The position numbers and the translations under genes were made by a program. A stretch of 62,000 nucleotides of DNA from Glandiceps talaboti (Eukaryota > Hemichordata > Enteropneusta > Spengelidae). The notes beneath the pieces are model-generated. The model worked only from the letters and a program-made list of their open reading frames with translations, ran no database searches and was not told where the DNA came from. Location: positions 20,852,151 through 20,914,150 of the forward strand of contig NC_135563.1 in assembly GCF_964340395.1 (NCBI RefSeq). The letters are read 5' to 3'. Positions 1 to 12,700 of this stretch are shown here, piece after piece. The number at the start of each line of letters is the position of its first letter. The stretch's first letter is position 1.

Positions 1-1494
1 CTCCACTGAAAACAATATGGAAGTTCAGTGCCAGCAGTTGACAACACCATTGGCAGTAGATTGGAGTATTTCTAAACAATTTGCATGCATTTGTCAGGTC
101 ATCATTGAAGAAATATTCCTCAGGCTACAACATATTTCATCACACCACATTTAGTATCCCCCTGACATGACATGACATGACATGACTGCAGTGTAACTGG
201 AATGGACTTCATTCACGTTGACTTGACTCTGCCCCCCTTAGCCTTCATCATTGCTAAATATAGTAACTATGTGTACATTTGATATAGGTATTCAGAGTGT
301 CTGATATTTATCTACATCATAACAATAATCTGACTCTCGGTTACCTGACATTGAGATACTTTATAACAATAATTAGATTCCATTGGACATGAAACTAATA
401 ATCATACATTAGTATATATTTAGTGGTTGATGTCGGCAATGCAGGGTTGCCCTTGTATGAACTTATTCCCTAGGGTTATTTTGTGTGCATGTGTCACCCC
501 CTAGGGCTTTATACATGAACAAGTTCGATATTATTATCAATATGATGACTATAAACAGAGTATTTACGTAACTTCAGATGAAATGGATGTGTTCATTCTA
601 TCATAACCGTGCCAAATATATGTATTTTTGTGTGAAAATCCCAAATGTGACTTGTGTGTGTAAAGAACTATTTTACCAGTGTTTTTGTCAAAACATATGT
701 ATGTATGTATGTATAAATAGAACACACCAGACTCTTAACAGTTCTCCCAGTCTGGGTTTATTTCCAACAAACTAGAGAAAAAAACATGATTTATGACAGT
801 CTTTATGTTGAGAAATATTTATAGAAATGTGTGACATAATGAACGGCAACAGGTAGTGATATATTGGACTGTTTTATGCTTTGCTTGTAATCTGAATAAA
901 TAATACTGAACAACAAAATAACATTTGAAAAAACACATTAAATCAATTTGTAATCCCTATTGCAATCCAGACTGAGCATGCTCAGACGCAAAGGATTATG
1001 GGATTTTCTGTGGTTATCGTAATACCTAATCTGGAGCTACCGATAAAATAAACCTCCCACAATGCTCAGGGTGACTATGAATTGATCACTTGTGGTTAAA
1101 AACAATGTAACATTATTGTTTACAATACTATTTGATTGGTATTTATCATAACATTTCCCATGATGCAACATTCAACATGGCGGGTTTGCAAGTTCCCTAT
1201 TGCTATGAGGAATTGATTTTCCAGTTCAGTTGTTTGTTGTTCATTCCAAGAATATTTCATAAATGGTATTTTAGCCAGTGTTACCACCTAGCTCACTGTA
1301 AAATAGTAATGTACTACCTAGTACACATTGTAAAGCATCAAAACCGAAAGTTCAAAAGGTTTGAATGTATACATGATACAGTTTACCATCCATCTTATAT
1401 ACTGAACCCCATGGTTACAACACTTTGACTACTGTACACACAAGATACCACCTTGCTTATAATCTGCTGGTAACACAACTTTGACCACAGACAT

Positions 1495-1650
1495 CTAGTT
1501 TATTGGCTATATATAGAATACCACCTATTTTATTAGCTATATACAGAATACCCCTTAGTTCACTGTGTATATACAAGATACCACCTAGCCTATTAGCTAT
1601 ATACAGAATACTACCTAGTTCACTGTATATATACAGGATACCAGTGTCCC
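1495..1650. repeat. About 31-bp diverged tandem repeat
   Basis: Five copies related to TAGCTATATACAGAATACCA plus CCTAGTT. It lies beyond the 3' end of VPS51. 1-1494 has no gene that I can support. Confidence 0.7.
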
Positions 1651-1856
1651 ACTTTATTCACTCCACATATGATGTACAGAACTATGCTCAATTACAATTC
1701 TTCGAAATTTTATAGCAAGTGTGAAATGGCAGCTCCACTGTAGCCAATCCATATATATATATATATATAACTCGGTGAGTGTCAATCTGCTAAGTCAGTG
1801 CTCTATACCGCAGTGGCAGAGCGCAATAGTTTTGGTAGTACTGGAACTCTTTCTTG

Positions 1857-1899
1857 GTTGTAACTCGGAGTTTCACGCATTGCGCGATCATCAGACAAC
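1857..1899 (-). ncRNA. Hammerhead-ribozyme-like motif, short stem III (type I)
   Basis: Read on the minus strand: GTTGT (stem I, 1899-1895), CTGATGA (1894-1888), a hairpin CGCG-CAA-UGCG (1887-1875), GAAA (1874-1871), CUC-C-GAG (stem III), UU (cleavage position) and ACAAC (1861-1857), which pairs fully with GTTGT. Both invariant core boxes, CUGAUGA and GAAA, are present with the right order and pairing. The U-U at the first pair of stem II is unusual and may lower activity. Very short stem III hammerheads of this form are known from Penelope-like and related retroelements, where they can act as dimers. Confidence 0.6.
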
Positions 1900-2272
1900 T
1901 GCTGGTTTCTACTCTACTCTCTGGGTGTGTGTTTATATAGAGTGCAGACAATAGATTCAATCAGCGACCATAGTTTTATTGAAAACGAGTATCATTTTCT
2001 GTTTATTTGTGATTTGTTTACTCCTCTAAGACAGCAATACCTTGCATGTAATATTTGGACTCATCCATCCGTCGCTAGATAATATTTATCATTTAATGGC
2101 AAGTAAAAATCCACATCACCTAAGACAACTTGTAATGTATATTTATAAGGCATTTAGATTAAGAGAAAACTTTTCCATTTCATAAGTTATGTTTATTCTA
2201 GACACGTTTTTGGTTGTATATTTTCATTCCATGTACGTATGCAATCATTATACTTTTTACTTTTTGTCTTGC

Positions 2273-2278
2273 TTTATT
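2273..2278 (-). terminator. Candidate VPS51 polyadenylation signal
   Basis: TTTATT on the plus strand reads AATAAA on the minus strand, 382 bp past the VPS51 stop. It is the first such hexamer I see downstream. It lies inside a probable retroelement tail, so the transposon may have supplied the signal, or the true site may be a variant hexamer nearer the stop. Confidence 0.35.
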
Positions 2279-2659
2279 TGTTCGTAAATGTATTTTGGGC
2301 CGATGGCCTCTAAATGCGAAATAAATATTCAATTACTATTACTATATATATATAAAATGTTTCTATGAAACAATTGAAATCAATCATAATTGGCGATTAT
2401 ATAGCTTTCAATGTGAGCATAATCTTGTTTTCTCACTGTCTTCTCCCACAGACCTTGGCGTTTCATCCCAGACCACATTTTGTTCATCAAAGCCATCATA
2501 TGTCATTCATCAAAGACTTCAGATTTTGTGCATATCCCTTTCACTATCCAAGTTGTCCTTGCTACCATTGGAAGTATTGATATTATACAATAAAATGAGG
2601 TCCACGCAGCCCATAATTTATATACGGTACCATCATTTTTTCTAATTTGCAGTGTAATT

Positions 2660-3747
2660 TTAGCCTCTATCACAAATCACCTCAATAACCTGTGAAGACA
2701 ATACATAATAAATGTAATGTTAGAGTTCATAACCTTTGTATTCTGTCAGAGTGGAATTACACCTTTCATCTTTCAATAATGATTATATTTTTAGGGAAGC
2801 TTAGAGATAGTGAAATGAACAAAGTATCTAAGACAAGTTCATTGTAATTGATGTTAGATTGATTGTTGTCCGAATAGGTCATTTGTAAGTTCAATTTCCT
2901 TTTTTAAAGCCATCCTATATCATTTGCTGATTCTGTTGTTGCACTTGTCTTTGTCATTGTTTCTGTTAACAAGTATTAAAACCAGAATTTATCCTACAGC
3001 AGCACAATCACTTTGTCAAAATTTATGTCTGTAAAATTGTTAAAAGGGGGATTTATCCAATACTACATAATCACTTTGTCAAAATTTCTGTCCATAACAA
3101 TGTTAAAAGGAAGATTTATCCAAGACCAATCAATCTCTTTATCATTACATACAAGAACTTCTATCTATAAAAGTGCTAAAAGGAGAATTCATCCTATAGC
3201 AGATAATGAAATTCAGTCACTTTATACAGGTATACTTTGGCATACTTACACTAGCTTCCATCAGTACAGGATCCATGCATCGATGGACAGCACTGCCAAC
3301 TATTTCATCTAGTAAGAAATGGACCAAGCTAGCAAACACAAGAGAAATGATAAGATATATTATCATTCATGACTGTAGCACCAATAGCTTGTACTAGGTA
3401 TAATGTAGCTACTATGATAACAAATTGAATATCATTTATTTTATACAATGTATAGTACCATTGATCGGACTAACTGAACAGCATGGATATTTCATCTAAT
3501 GTGTGTATCCCATTTTACTTTGATTTTAACAGTTGTTAAAGTTACATTGGTGCAAACTGACATAGAAGTATATATACACAACCAGTTAGACACTTATATT
3601 ATCATCATAGCATAAATACTGAATCCATTACTGATTGGATATGTTAAAAGCCTGCATAGATACCCTGTTGTTCTGGTGTTGGTGAACTGCCTGTAACAGC
3701 AGACTGCCTGTAACAGCAGACAGACACAGAAAGCCAGCCAGCCAGCC

Positions 3748-3818
<71 letters not shown>

Positions 3819-5066
3819 AATTATAGCATAAACCCCTATGTCAATGTCTTGTCTTCCATTTCAAGTTGTTCTGGTGTACACAATATGGCAAATTAAATGT
3901 TGACTAGCAAACAGATACATTTGAAAAATGATGTAAATATTCCAAAGTAGCATTATGTCTGCTGGACAGGATCACTTATTATAAGTAATCTCCATGACTG
4001 AGGTATTCCCCCCTATCTTCCCTACAAGGTAATGTAATCATGAAACTATTGCTACAATCACAGTCAATAGATATATATTTCCCTTGTTTTGTCTGTGCTA
4101 CAATTGATGATATTCCATTTCCAAGTTGCACTGCATGAGAGGACATCAATTACATTGTAACTGCTATGTTGATCTCTTTAAGTGTGAGTGATTTTATAGT
4201 ACAAAGACTAAATGCCATCAATGACAGAGAGGTATTGTACTGGTAAACCCACACTATGGTGAGGTGACAACCATCCCCTGACTAGTGCATGCATAACACT
4301 CTGTGCATACAGAATACATGACACTGTACAGCGAGACACACAAATGCATCTAGGAACTGGCAATAGCATAATTAACACGTGTTCCTTTTCCTCCAGTAAG
4401 GTAAAGTAGTTGCTTGCAACCATTGCTACAACTAATGCTGTAATGTAATGCATCAAAAATAGAACACTTTCATGATGCAAGGTAATCTACCAACAGTACT
4501 CTTTCATTGGCACTACATACAGCATTTTGAATAATATAATCCTACTAGTCTGTCTGATCGTGGTAATCTAATTTTTTATGATACATTGTACATTTGTAGT
4601 ACATTTGCGATATCATTTCTTGTAATTGTTCTTGTAATTTGTGAAAGGTATTGCTATTGTGGAATCACAGTTGTACATATTTGAAACAAACCAAATTGCA
4701 ATTCTGTTAGACATAATAATTTATATTACCATTTTATACACAAACATTATTAATGAACAGGATGACACTGAAGTTAAAATATGTACATACAGCATTCTAG
4801 AATTCATTAAGGTTCATTAGCCATGGTTCATCAAAACAGTTGTCACATACTAGTAATTATGTAAAAATAAAATGAACATATGGAGGACTGTTTGATCATT
4901 AAACCCTATCAAATGGCTATGATGAAATATCAAATCATCTACAAGTCTTACATTTAAATCTATTCAAAGATTGGCAATATCTAGATTACTGAAATAAAGA
5001 TATATCAAAATTTGATATTTAATATCCTGCCAAAACACTTACCTATATATCATGTGTGTGTGTGCA

Positions 5067-5115
<49 letters not shown>

Positions 5116-5252
5116 GCCTGCCTGCATGCATGCATGTGTGTATGTATGTATGTATGTATGTATGTATGTATGTATGTATGTATGTATGTATGTATGTATG
5201 TATGTATGTATGTATGTGTGTGCGTGCATTTGTGTGTGTGTGCATGTGTGCG

Positions 5253-5328
<76 letters not shown>

Positions 5329-5818
5329 AACACTTCAGCACAGTTGAAAAAGCCACAATCTGTGATAGGATGGTTTTTTGTTTTTTTTGGGGGGGGTATT
5401 TTTCTTTTAATTGAAAGTTACCAAATTGAATGCAATTTCATATTCCACTTGTTAATGTTTACTCATTTCCAGTGACTTTCAAAACTATAAGGAGGCATTT
5501 AATTTAAACACAACATAGAAATTTGACAGGTAACAACACTGTCTCTACTTAAGTACAATAAGGTTTGTTATGAACAGTAATTTGTACTAGGTCCTGATCA
5601 GACAGTGAGGTAATTTCATTGTAAATTAATTTTTTCAATATCTTAACAGTATTAAAAGGCACATGTAAAGAGCGAAATGGAAGCACACACATAGTTGGAA
5701 CTTACTTCTCATCAGAAACAAATCTCCATAGATACAGTTGAAGATAGTGAGTGTCTACTTGGATTTGTTGTAACCCAAAGCGACCAAATGTACGGAGTCT
5801 CACACATTCCAGAAATGT
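2660..5818 (-). CDS. VPS51: VPS51 exons 17-19: C-terminus, last exon only 30 nt
   Basis: Exon 17 (5818-5706) encodes [20 protein letters not shown] and the following [13 protein letters not shown]. Exon 18 (3328-3250) begins with C completing an Asn codon, then [20 protein letters not shown], ending EAS before a GTAAGT donor. Exon 19 (2689-2660) is just VIEVICDRG plus TAA, preceded by CTTCACAG. These match in order the last residues of vertebrate VPS51 (LVHLLLDEVV...VVEVICERG). The exons are separated from the rest of the gene by a 12.4-kb intron, so a gene finder could easily truncate the gene at 18259. Confidence 0.93.
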
Positions 5819-8800
5819 CTGTGAATAGAAGAAGTATCATAAATGACTTGAAAATATAAGTATTTATACATCAAAGTAAACCACAGCCTCTTTTACGACT
5901 CTGTCCAAGACACACCATTGCTTCAGCACAAATATGTGGTCTGGCTTGCAAGAACGGTATTTGTGATACATTATTATCAATGAAACAATGTTTTTAGTAG
6001 TACTGCCAATGATCAACTATAGATAAATAGGAGAGAAAGTGTATATGGATCAACAAATGAAGTTAAGATAACGGATCAACAAATGAAGTTAAGATAACTT
6101 AAGTTTCTATGATAAACTTTGTTCATGATTATTATCATCTTTGGTGTTCTTAAATTATCAGAAACATCTAAAAAAATATAATTCATCAAACAGTAACAGT
6201 AAAAAGTGAAGTTCACCACTGAAATAGAAATGAGTTTTCGACCCCTTTTCTACTTTCTGAGGCGATTGAACAGTAATGAATTATCTATTATGAATCTACC
6301 TATCACAAAGTCTACAGAAATGCCATTATAATGAATGTTCATAGACTATAGGTTCATAGTTAAAAAATGAAAATTTCTTCTCTTCAAAATTATTTTTTTT
6401 GGAAAGGAGTCTCTAAAATTCAATGATGTCTCATCCGGGGTGTAACACAGAAATAATATTAACAAGAACAGTGTAAATTTGCAACCGAAAGGATATATAC
6501 TATATACATAGCGCCACATCCAAATGAAGTGATGTATGATTTACTAGATATTTTCAAAACATTGTAAAATGTAATTCAATTGAACATCAATGCTTCATTT
6601 GTTTTGTTTTCTTGCCAATGTCACTTCTTGTGTACATATCTTAATAAATAAATAATCAAATATGACGCTGACGACACATATTTCTGGAAAATAAGATCCG
6701 TGTAAACTTCTGACTATATTACATGTGTACCAAATTCTGAATGCATTGAATTTTAGTCGGCAACAATAAAGACATAGAATCTGGAATTTATGAATATATT
6801 AAGTCTCAATATGTTAAAATACAAAGAGTTTGGAATGTTGGTTTTGGTGTCAGAACAGAATACCAGGAATTCATGTGATTCTGAAATTCATGTTGCTTAA
6901 GTGAAAACAATATACACTATGACAGCCATTGTTAAACTATACACAATCCATACAATTGCAAGGATTCAGAAGCCCTGTATTTTATATTCCCACACATTCA
7001 TTTGTAAGAACAGATAATGGAATATAATAGTTGAATAGACTGGGACGAACAGCTGAACCTGTCACAACACATCAAGTATTATTTACGTAAACTGACAATT
7101 AATTGCACTGCTATGACAAAAAACCCTGTCATATGTGATGTATGATCGATTTATGTACAAAGATGATTAAATTTGGGCTTCATTTCCAACCTTCATTAAA
7201 AAAAATACAATTTTCAGCAAATCTGTGGTTTTAAAGGTATCCTGATCATGAGGGATGTTTGCTAAAAATGTCATTGTATATATTCAGCCACAAGTTGGAT
7301 TGGAACTTCTGTAAAAGTGTATAGCAGCTCAGGTAGATTGTATGGAAGCTAAAAAATATATGGTCAAAAATGTTGTCAAGTATTCAAAATTTTCACTAAG
7401 AATATGATTGGATTGTAAGGTTTGTCTTGGTATTTTTGTTAGGGTTTGTAGAGTACAGGCAATGGTGAATGGTGAATGGCCAATGATTAGCATTGGTTTT
7501 GCTATTTTGCCAGACCCCAGTCACACAGTTTTCAAACCCACCAACAAGGTCTCTCATTTTCTTTCTCTTTGTTTGTGTATCTGTATGAATTTTGTTCTCT
7601 CTTGTGGTGTAAGCGTATCCTTTATGTGTGGCGAATATATATGTAAATGTGTAGAATAAATATGTTACATACAAACCACTACGTTTTTAATATTTCCTTT
7701 CTAAATTAGATTTATGAGTGCTACAATTTTAACCAATACACACATATTTTGAAAGCTAAGAACTGATGACTGCAAACTGTCATGGAATGAAGTAGACTGA
7801 CAGTTTGCAATTGAAAGCTTTAGTTTAAGCTTATCCAAATATGTTGTGTGTATTGTTGGTTACCGTAGCAATTTTAGTACTCGTGAGTCTACCATAACAG
7901 TTGAATTTCCACCACTGTAAATTAGACTTAGTTTTGTGAAAGTAATATTTGTAAAAATCTGCAAAGGTGATACTGTACATTACTTGCACACATAACATTT
8001 TTAGCACTGTTCAAATTTGGTGATATCATGACCATAATTGATGACATCGTGACCATATTTGGTGATATCGTGACTATACTTGGTGATATCGCGACTATAT
8101 TTGGGGATAACACAATCATATTCGATGATATTATGACTATCTTTGATAATATCATGACTGTATTGGGTAATATCGTGACTATATTTGTCAATACTAAAAT
8201 CATATTTGGTAATATGACTATATTTGGTAATATCATGACTACATTTGGTAATATCATGGCTATATTTAGTGATATCATGACCATATTTGGTGATATTGCA
8301 ACCACATTTATTGTGAAACATCACCTGTCAGTGAGTATAATATCATATAAACAGTACTGATAATAACAAGATCAATCCAAGCATACTGGTACAGTCCTGG
8401 ACAACAGAAAATTGATTCTAAAGCCTTCTTAATTGTAAATGATTATATCCATAATAAATATGCTAACCTTGCATCAATAAACTAGAGAAATAGAAGGCCA
8501 CTGCTATCATAGATAATGACCTGAAAACATACTCTCCTCTAGATATAATGACATGTACCAATATGACAATATTACAATTCAGTGACTGGAATAGTTCTCC
8601 AGCTGGTATCAACTACCATCACAATTCTGATAACAACATTGGAGAGTATACTGTATACACTGTAACACAGAAATGGCAATGAAATTGCATTGTCTACATC
8701 TTTTTATAGACACTTTCAAGGTTGAAAATATGTGGTCGCAATATATCACCTTGTTTAATTGAATATTTGCAGGATACAATTCACTTGTTCCAGGTGGACA

Positions 8801-9403
8801 CAAATAAGTTATTTTACACTGTATGCAAGTTAGTAGTTATCATTTTAAGAAAATGAACATGGTTTGATTAGAGTCATTTCTAGAAAGGTGTACAGTGTTC
8901 TCCCTGAACAAGGTAACAGTGGCGCCATGCCCTCTTGTAATTTCTGAGTGCCCTCTTGCTAAAATAGAAATAAAATACTTCCAAAGAACTATTTTCTGGT
9001 AAAAGTAAAGAAAAAGACCCCTGAGAAACCATCACATCAATCAGCGATGATCTAATCTATTTACGCTATTTATTTATGTATTTACAACGGATACATACTT
9101 GCAATATTGTTTCACTTGCAATGTAGCTGCTTCACACATAACTATGTAAAAATGGACATTGCTCTACAAAAATGTCTTTGTGAAAAGAACAATGAAGACG
9201 ACCATTACAATATGACAAAAACTCCACTATTTACAAAGACAAGTACAAGTGTGAATTGACGCTATACTGCATGCTGCCTGTGTGTCTGTGTGTGTACTAT
9301 GTGTATGTATGTATGTATGTATGTATGTATGTATGTATTTATGAGCACCACAAATAAACTCACACACACAGAGAGACACAGCCATGGATGAAAACACAGA
9401 CAC

Positions 9404-9472
<69 letters not shown>

Positions 9473-9678
9473 GACATACAGACAGACAGCTAGACACACA
9501 TGTATGTATGTATGTATGTATGTATGTATGTATGTATGTATGTATGTATGTATGTATGTATGTATGTATGTATGAGCACCACAAATAAACTCACACACAC
9601 AGAAAGACACAGCCATGGGTAAAAAAACAGACATACAGACAGACAGACAGACAGACAGATAGACAGACAGACACACAA

Positions 9679-9741
<63 letters not shown>

Positions 9742-12700
9742 TGAACAATTTTATTTCAATATATATATTTTTAGTTCCATGGTAAATTGATCTCAATTGG
9801 CCAATTGTTGACTTCACCCATTTGGAGTAAAGTAAGAAATGAAACAACAACATTAAATAAAAGTATATAAAATAAATGTATATTGGATTACATTTTGTAG
9901 TGGATATTAATCATAACTTCAGCTGGCCTGAAAGTTGTGACCCTTGATAAACAGAAAGTGACACCAGATTTGGTCACATGTATGTTCAGTTCTTTACTTG
10001 TCCACGTTTTACTCATAAACTATATCTATTTGGAGAAACCTCAACCTTTGCAGCATACGGGCTCAGGTTTATATCTATAGTAATAAATCTCCCCCCCCCC
10101 CCACCTTTTATTTTCAAATAGTTACAGAAACTCATCATGCTTACATTTGTTATACTTGTTTAGATTATCCCCTCCCAGATTAATTCCCCCTTTCCCTTAA
10201 AAATTGTGATGTGCGTTTACAACTCCATCCAATAAAATCTGAGTATATGTACATGTATTGTAGTCATGTATTTTACAAAATGGGAAAAGCAAATTCTGAT
10301 CTTCTATCAGTTAAAATCACACTACATCATTCTGTAGTCAGTGAACCATAGTTCTTGTTACATTCTGTAGTATTTTACCTATTGCTAGGGAGCTAACACA
10401 CTCTGCCAATGTGCCATGTCACTGCACATTTCAGTTCTTGCACCCAATCAAAATTTCTAAATCATCACAACACTCTTGATGACTTTACAACTTTTCAACC
10501 CGATATATATACTTTTATTTGTACATTTTTTGTGTACAAACAAAAACTCCCCTGGTAGAGAGAGAGAGGATTAATTACGTCACAACTCAATCTCATTTGT
10601 TCAGTGGTATGATGACATCATGGAAGTGATTGTTCATCAATATCCCTACTGCACATTGTCAAATTTTAGGAGACAAGATATGAGTTCAGTGGAAAAACAG
10701 AATGTAAGTGACAGAGTTTGTTAGGAAGAGCTTTTATGAATAGATATTTTAACACACCTACACAGCAAAGTGATATTATTTAATTTGGAGATTATGGTGT
10801 TCAAAAAGATAATATTTACTTAAATTGACACCAGAAAGTTTGATTCCTGTAACTATATGAAATCGATGCATTGGGATCATCGTCTAGTTTCTGACAAAAT
10901 CAATGGTTTTTATCATTTGAAATGGGAAATCTCAATTCAATTCCTTTCCATTGAATATTGTGTAGACACCATCTGTAGGATACATATATACTGAATTGAC
11001 TACTATTCTACATCTTAATCTGGGGATCAATCAACAGCTTTTAGCAATTGAGATGGAAAATGATCCATGGCTGTTAATAATCCCAACCTAGGGAGCAAGC
11101 AAATCCTCACCACATTACCAACATATTTCACCATTGTTTGTCATGACCAGTATTATTTACTTACATGTCAACTGATAATATTGTTGTGTCAACCATTTCT
11201 GGTCAGATTTTAACTTGCCAGGACCACTTTTTTGCATCTAGTATGTCTAGCTCAATTTGCTACTTGTCAAGACCTTTTCTGAATCAACTACTGGCTGACC
11301 TGGAATGTCACTGGCTAAGACCTTTGTTCTATTGAGTGTATCTGATCATACTTGTCACTTAGAAAAAATAATCGTTTGTTCTGATTACCCGACCCCACCT
11401 AGTTTTTCACTGCTGACCCCAAACCTTTTTTTTACATATTCGAGAAAAAATTAATAAAATCACAAAAATTGTGAAGTCTCACTAGAAATAGTGGATGCAG
11501 AAACTGACATCAACTTGAAAAGACACTCTAAAACTGTTCTTCCAATATGTAATGGCTTTACATCTGATAGGAAGAAATAAACAACACAGAGACCATTTGG
11601 AAAACAATGGAAAACCTGAACTAGACACTCGCACAGAAAAAAAAATATAATGAAATAAAATATAAAATCTACCTACCCCACCTATTCTAAAATTGAGTGA
11701 AACCGGAACCACACAATTTTTTTTATTAGGCCTTACTAAGACCATTTTTGAATCCACTATATATATTTGGCCTGATTTCTCATTTAAAGAAGAACTTGTT
11801 TAAATCTGCTAGGTCAGGCCTGGTTGGTCATTTTTTTGAATCTAGTGTGTCTGGTTTGTCACTTGCCTATACTTTTTGTTGAAAGTGCCTGATCAGCAAG
11901 TTAACATATGCTACCAGTCTAATCCCACTGATTTCTATACTAAAGTGACCTTTTTTGTCTATCTACACACAGCACAGATGATGTTTCTGAAATAATAGTT
12001 TTTCTGTTTTCACCAATTTTGGGTTATACACATTTTAGAAAGTACATTCATTCAGGCCTAGTCTTGATTGATGTTCACAATTCTGTATAGGGATTCTGAT
12101 TTCAGGAAGAAGATCCTGGACCATGTGATAAAAATATCACTGTCTATATCAGAAAACAGAAGACTACATGATATATGAACAGACTGCTAGGTGAAGTGAA
12201 AGCTGACTCCAGAGCTATTGTGCTGCACTGACCTTTTGATCAAAGTGGTAACATTTTGTAGCATGCGGTTATCAATACAGCTTAAATTCTCACTTCTAGA
12301 ACTATACAGAGGAGTTTAACACTGGTAACAAGTGTTTCCTTAGTTCAAGGACAGTACTAAGGACAGCTGACTATCAAGGCTGGTACATTCATCGACTGAT
12401 GTGGCAAAATTTCTGCCTTCAAGATCTGCTCAGATGGTTTCCATAGTTCAAGAACACATTAGATGAGAATTGCCTATCAATTTGTACATTCACTGACTCA
12501 ATGTGACCCCTTCCAAGTTTTGCACAGTGTTTGCAAATAGTCCATGGACAGCATAGACAACACTTGCTTATTAGAACTTTTTTGAGTAACTGACTGGTGT
12601 GGGTAAATTTCTCTCTGCAACATTTGCAGACACTTTCCACAGTCAAAGAACACTTAGAGATGAGAATTGGCTATTAAAGACAGTACATTCACTGACTGAC

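Larger units (their letters stand above)
1700..2345. mobile_element. Retroelement-like repeat downstream of VPS51
   Basis: Two parts. 1720-1960 has the hammerhead-like motif and the low-copy-looking text around it (CGCAGTGGCAGAGCGCAATA on plus). 2240-2345 looks like the 3' end of a non-LTR retroelement: GGGCCGATGGCCTC, then AAATGCGAAATAAATATTC, ending in an (ATTACT)/(TA) tract. No reverse transcriptase frame is left. Whether the parts belong to one element is not clear. Confidence 0.4.

Noticed and set aside
5012-5475. Cys/Val- and His/Thr-rich frames on both strands
   Set aside because: Artefacts of TCTG/TATG/TG microsatellites; the same applies at 9227-9853, 26037-26287 and 60203-60650.
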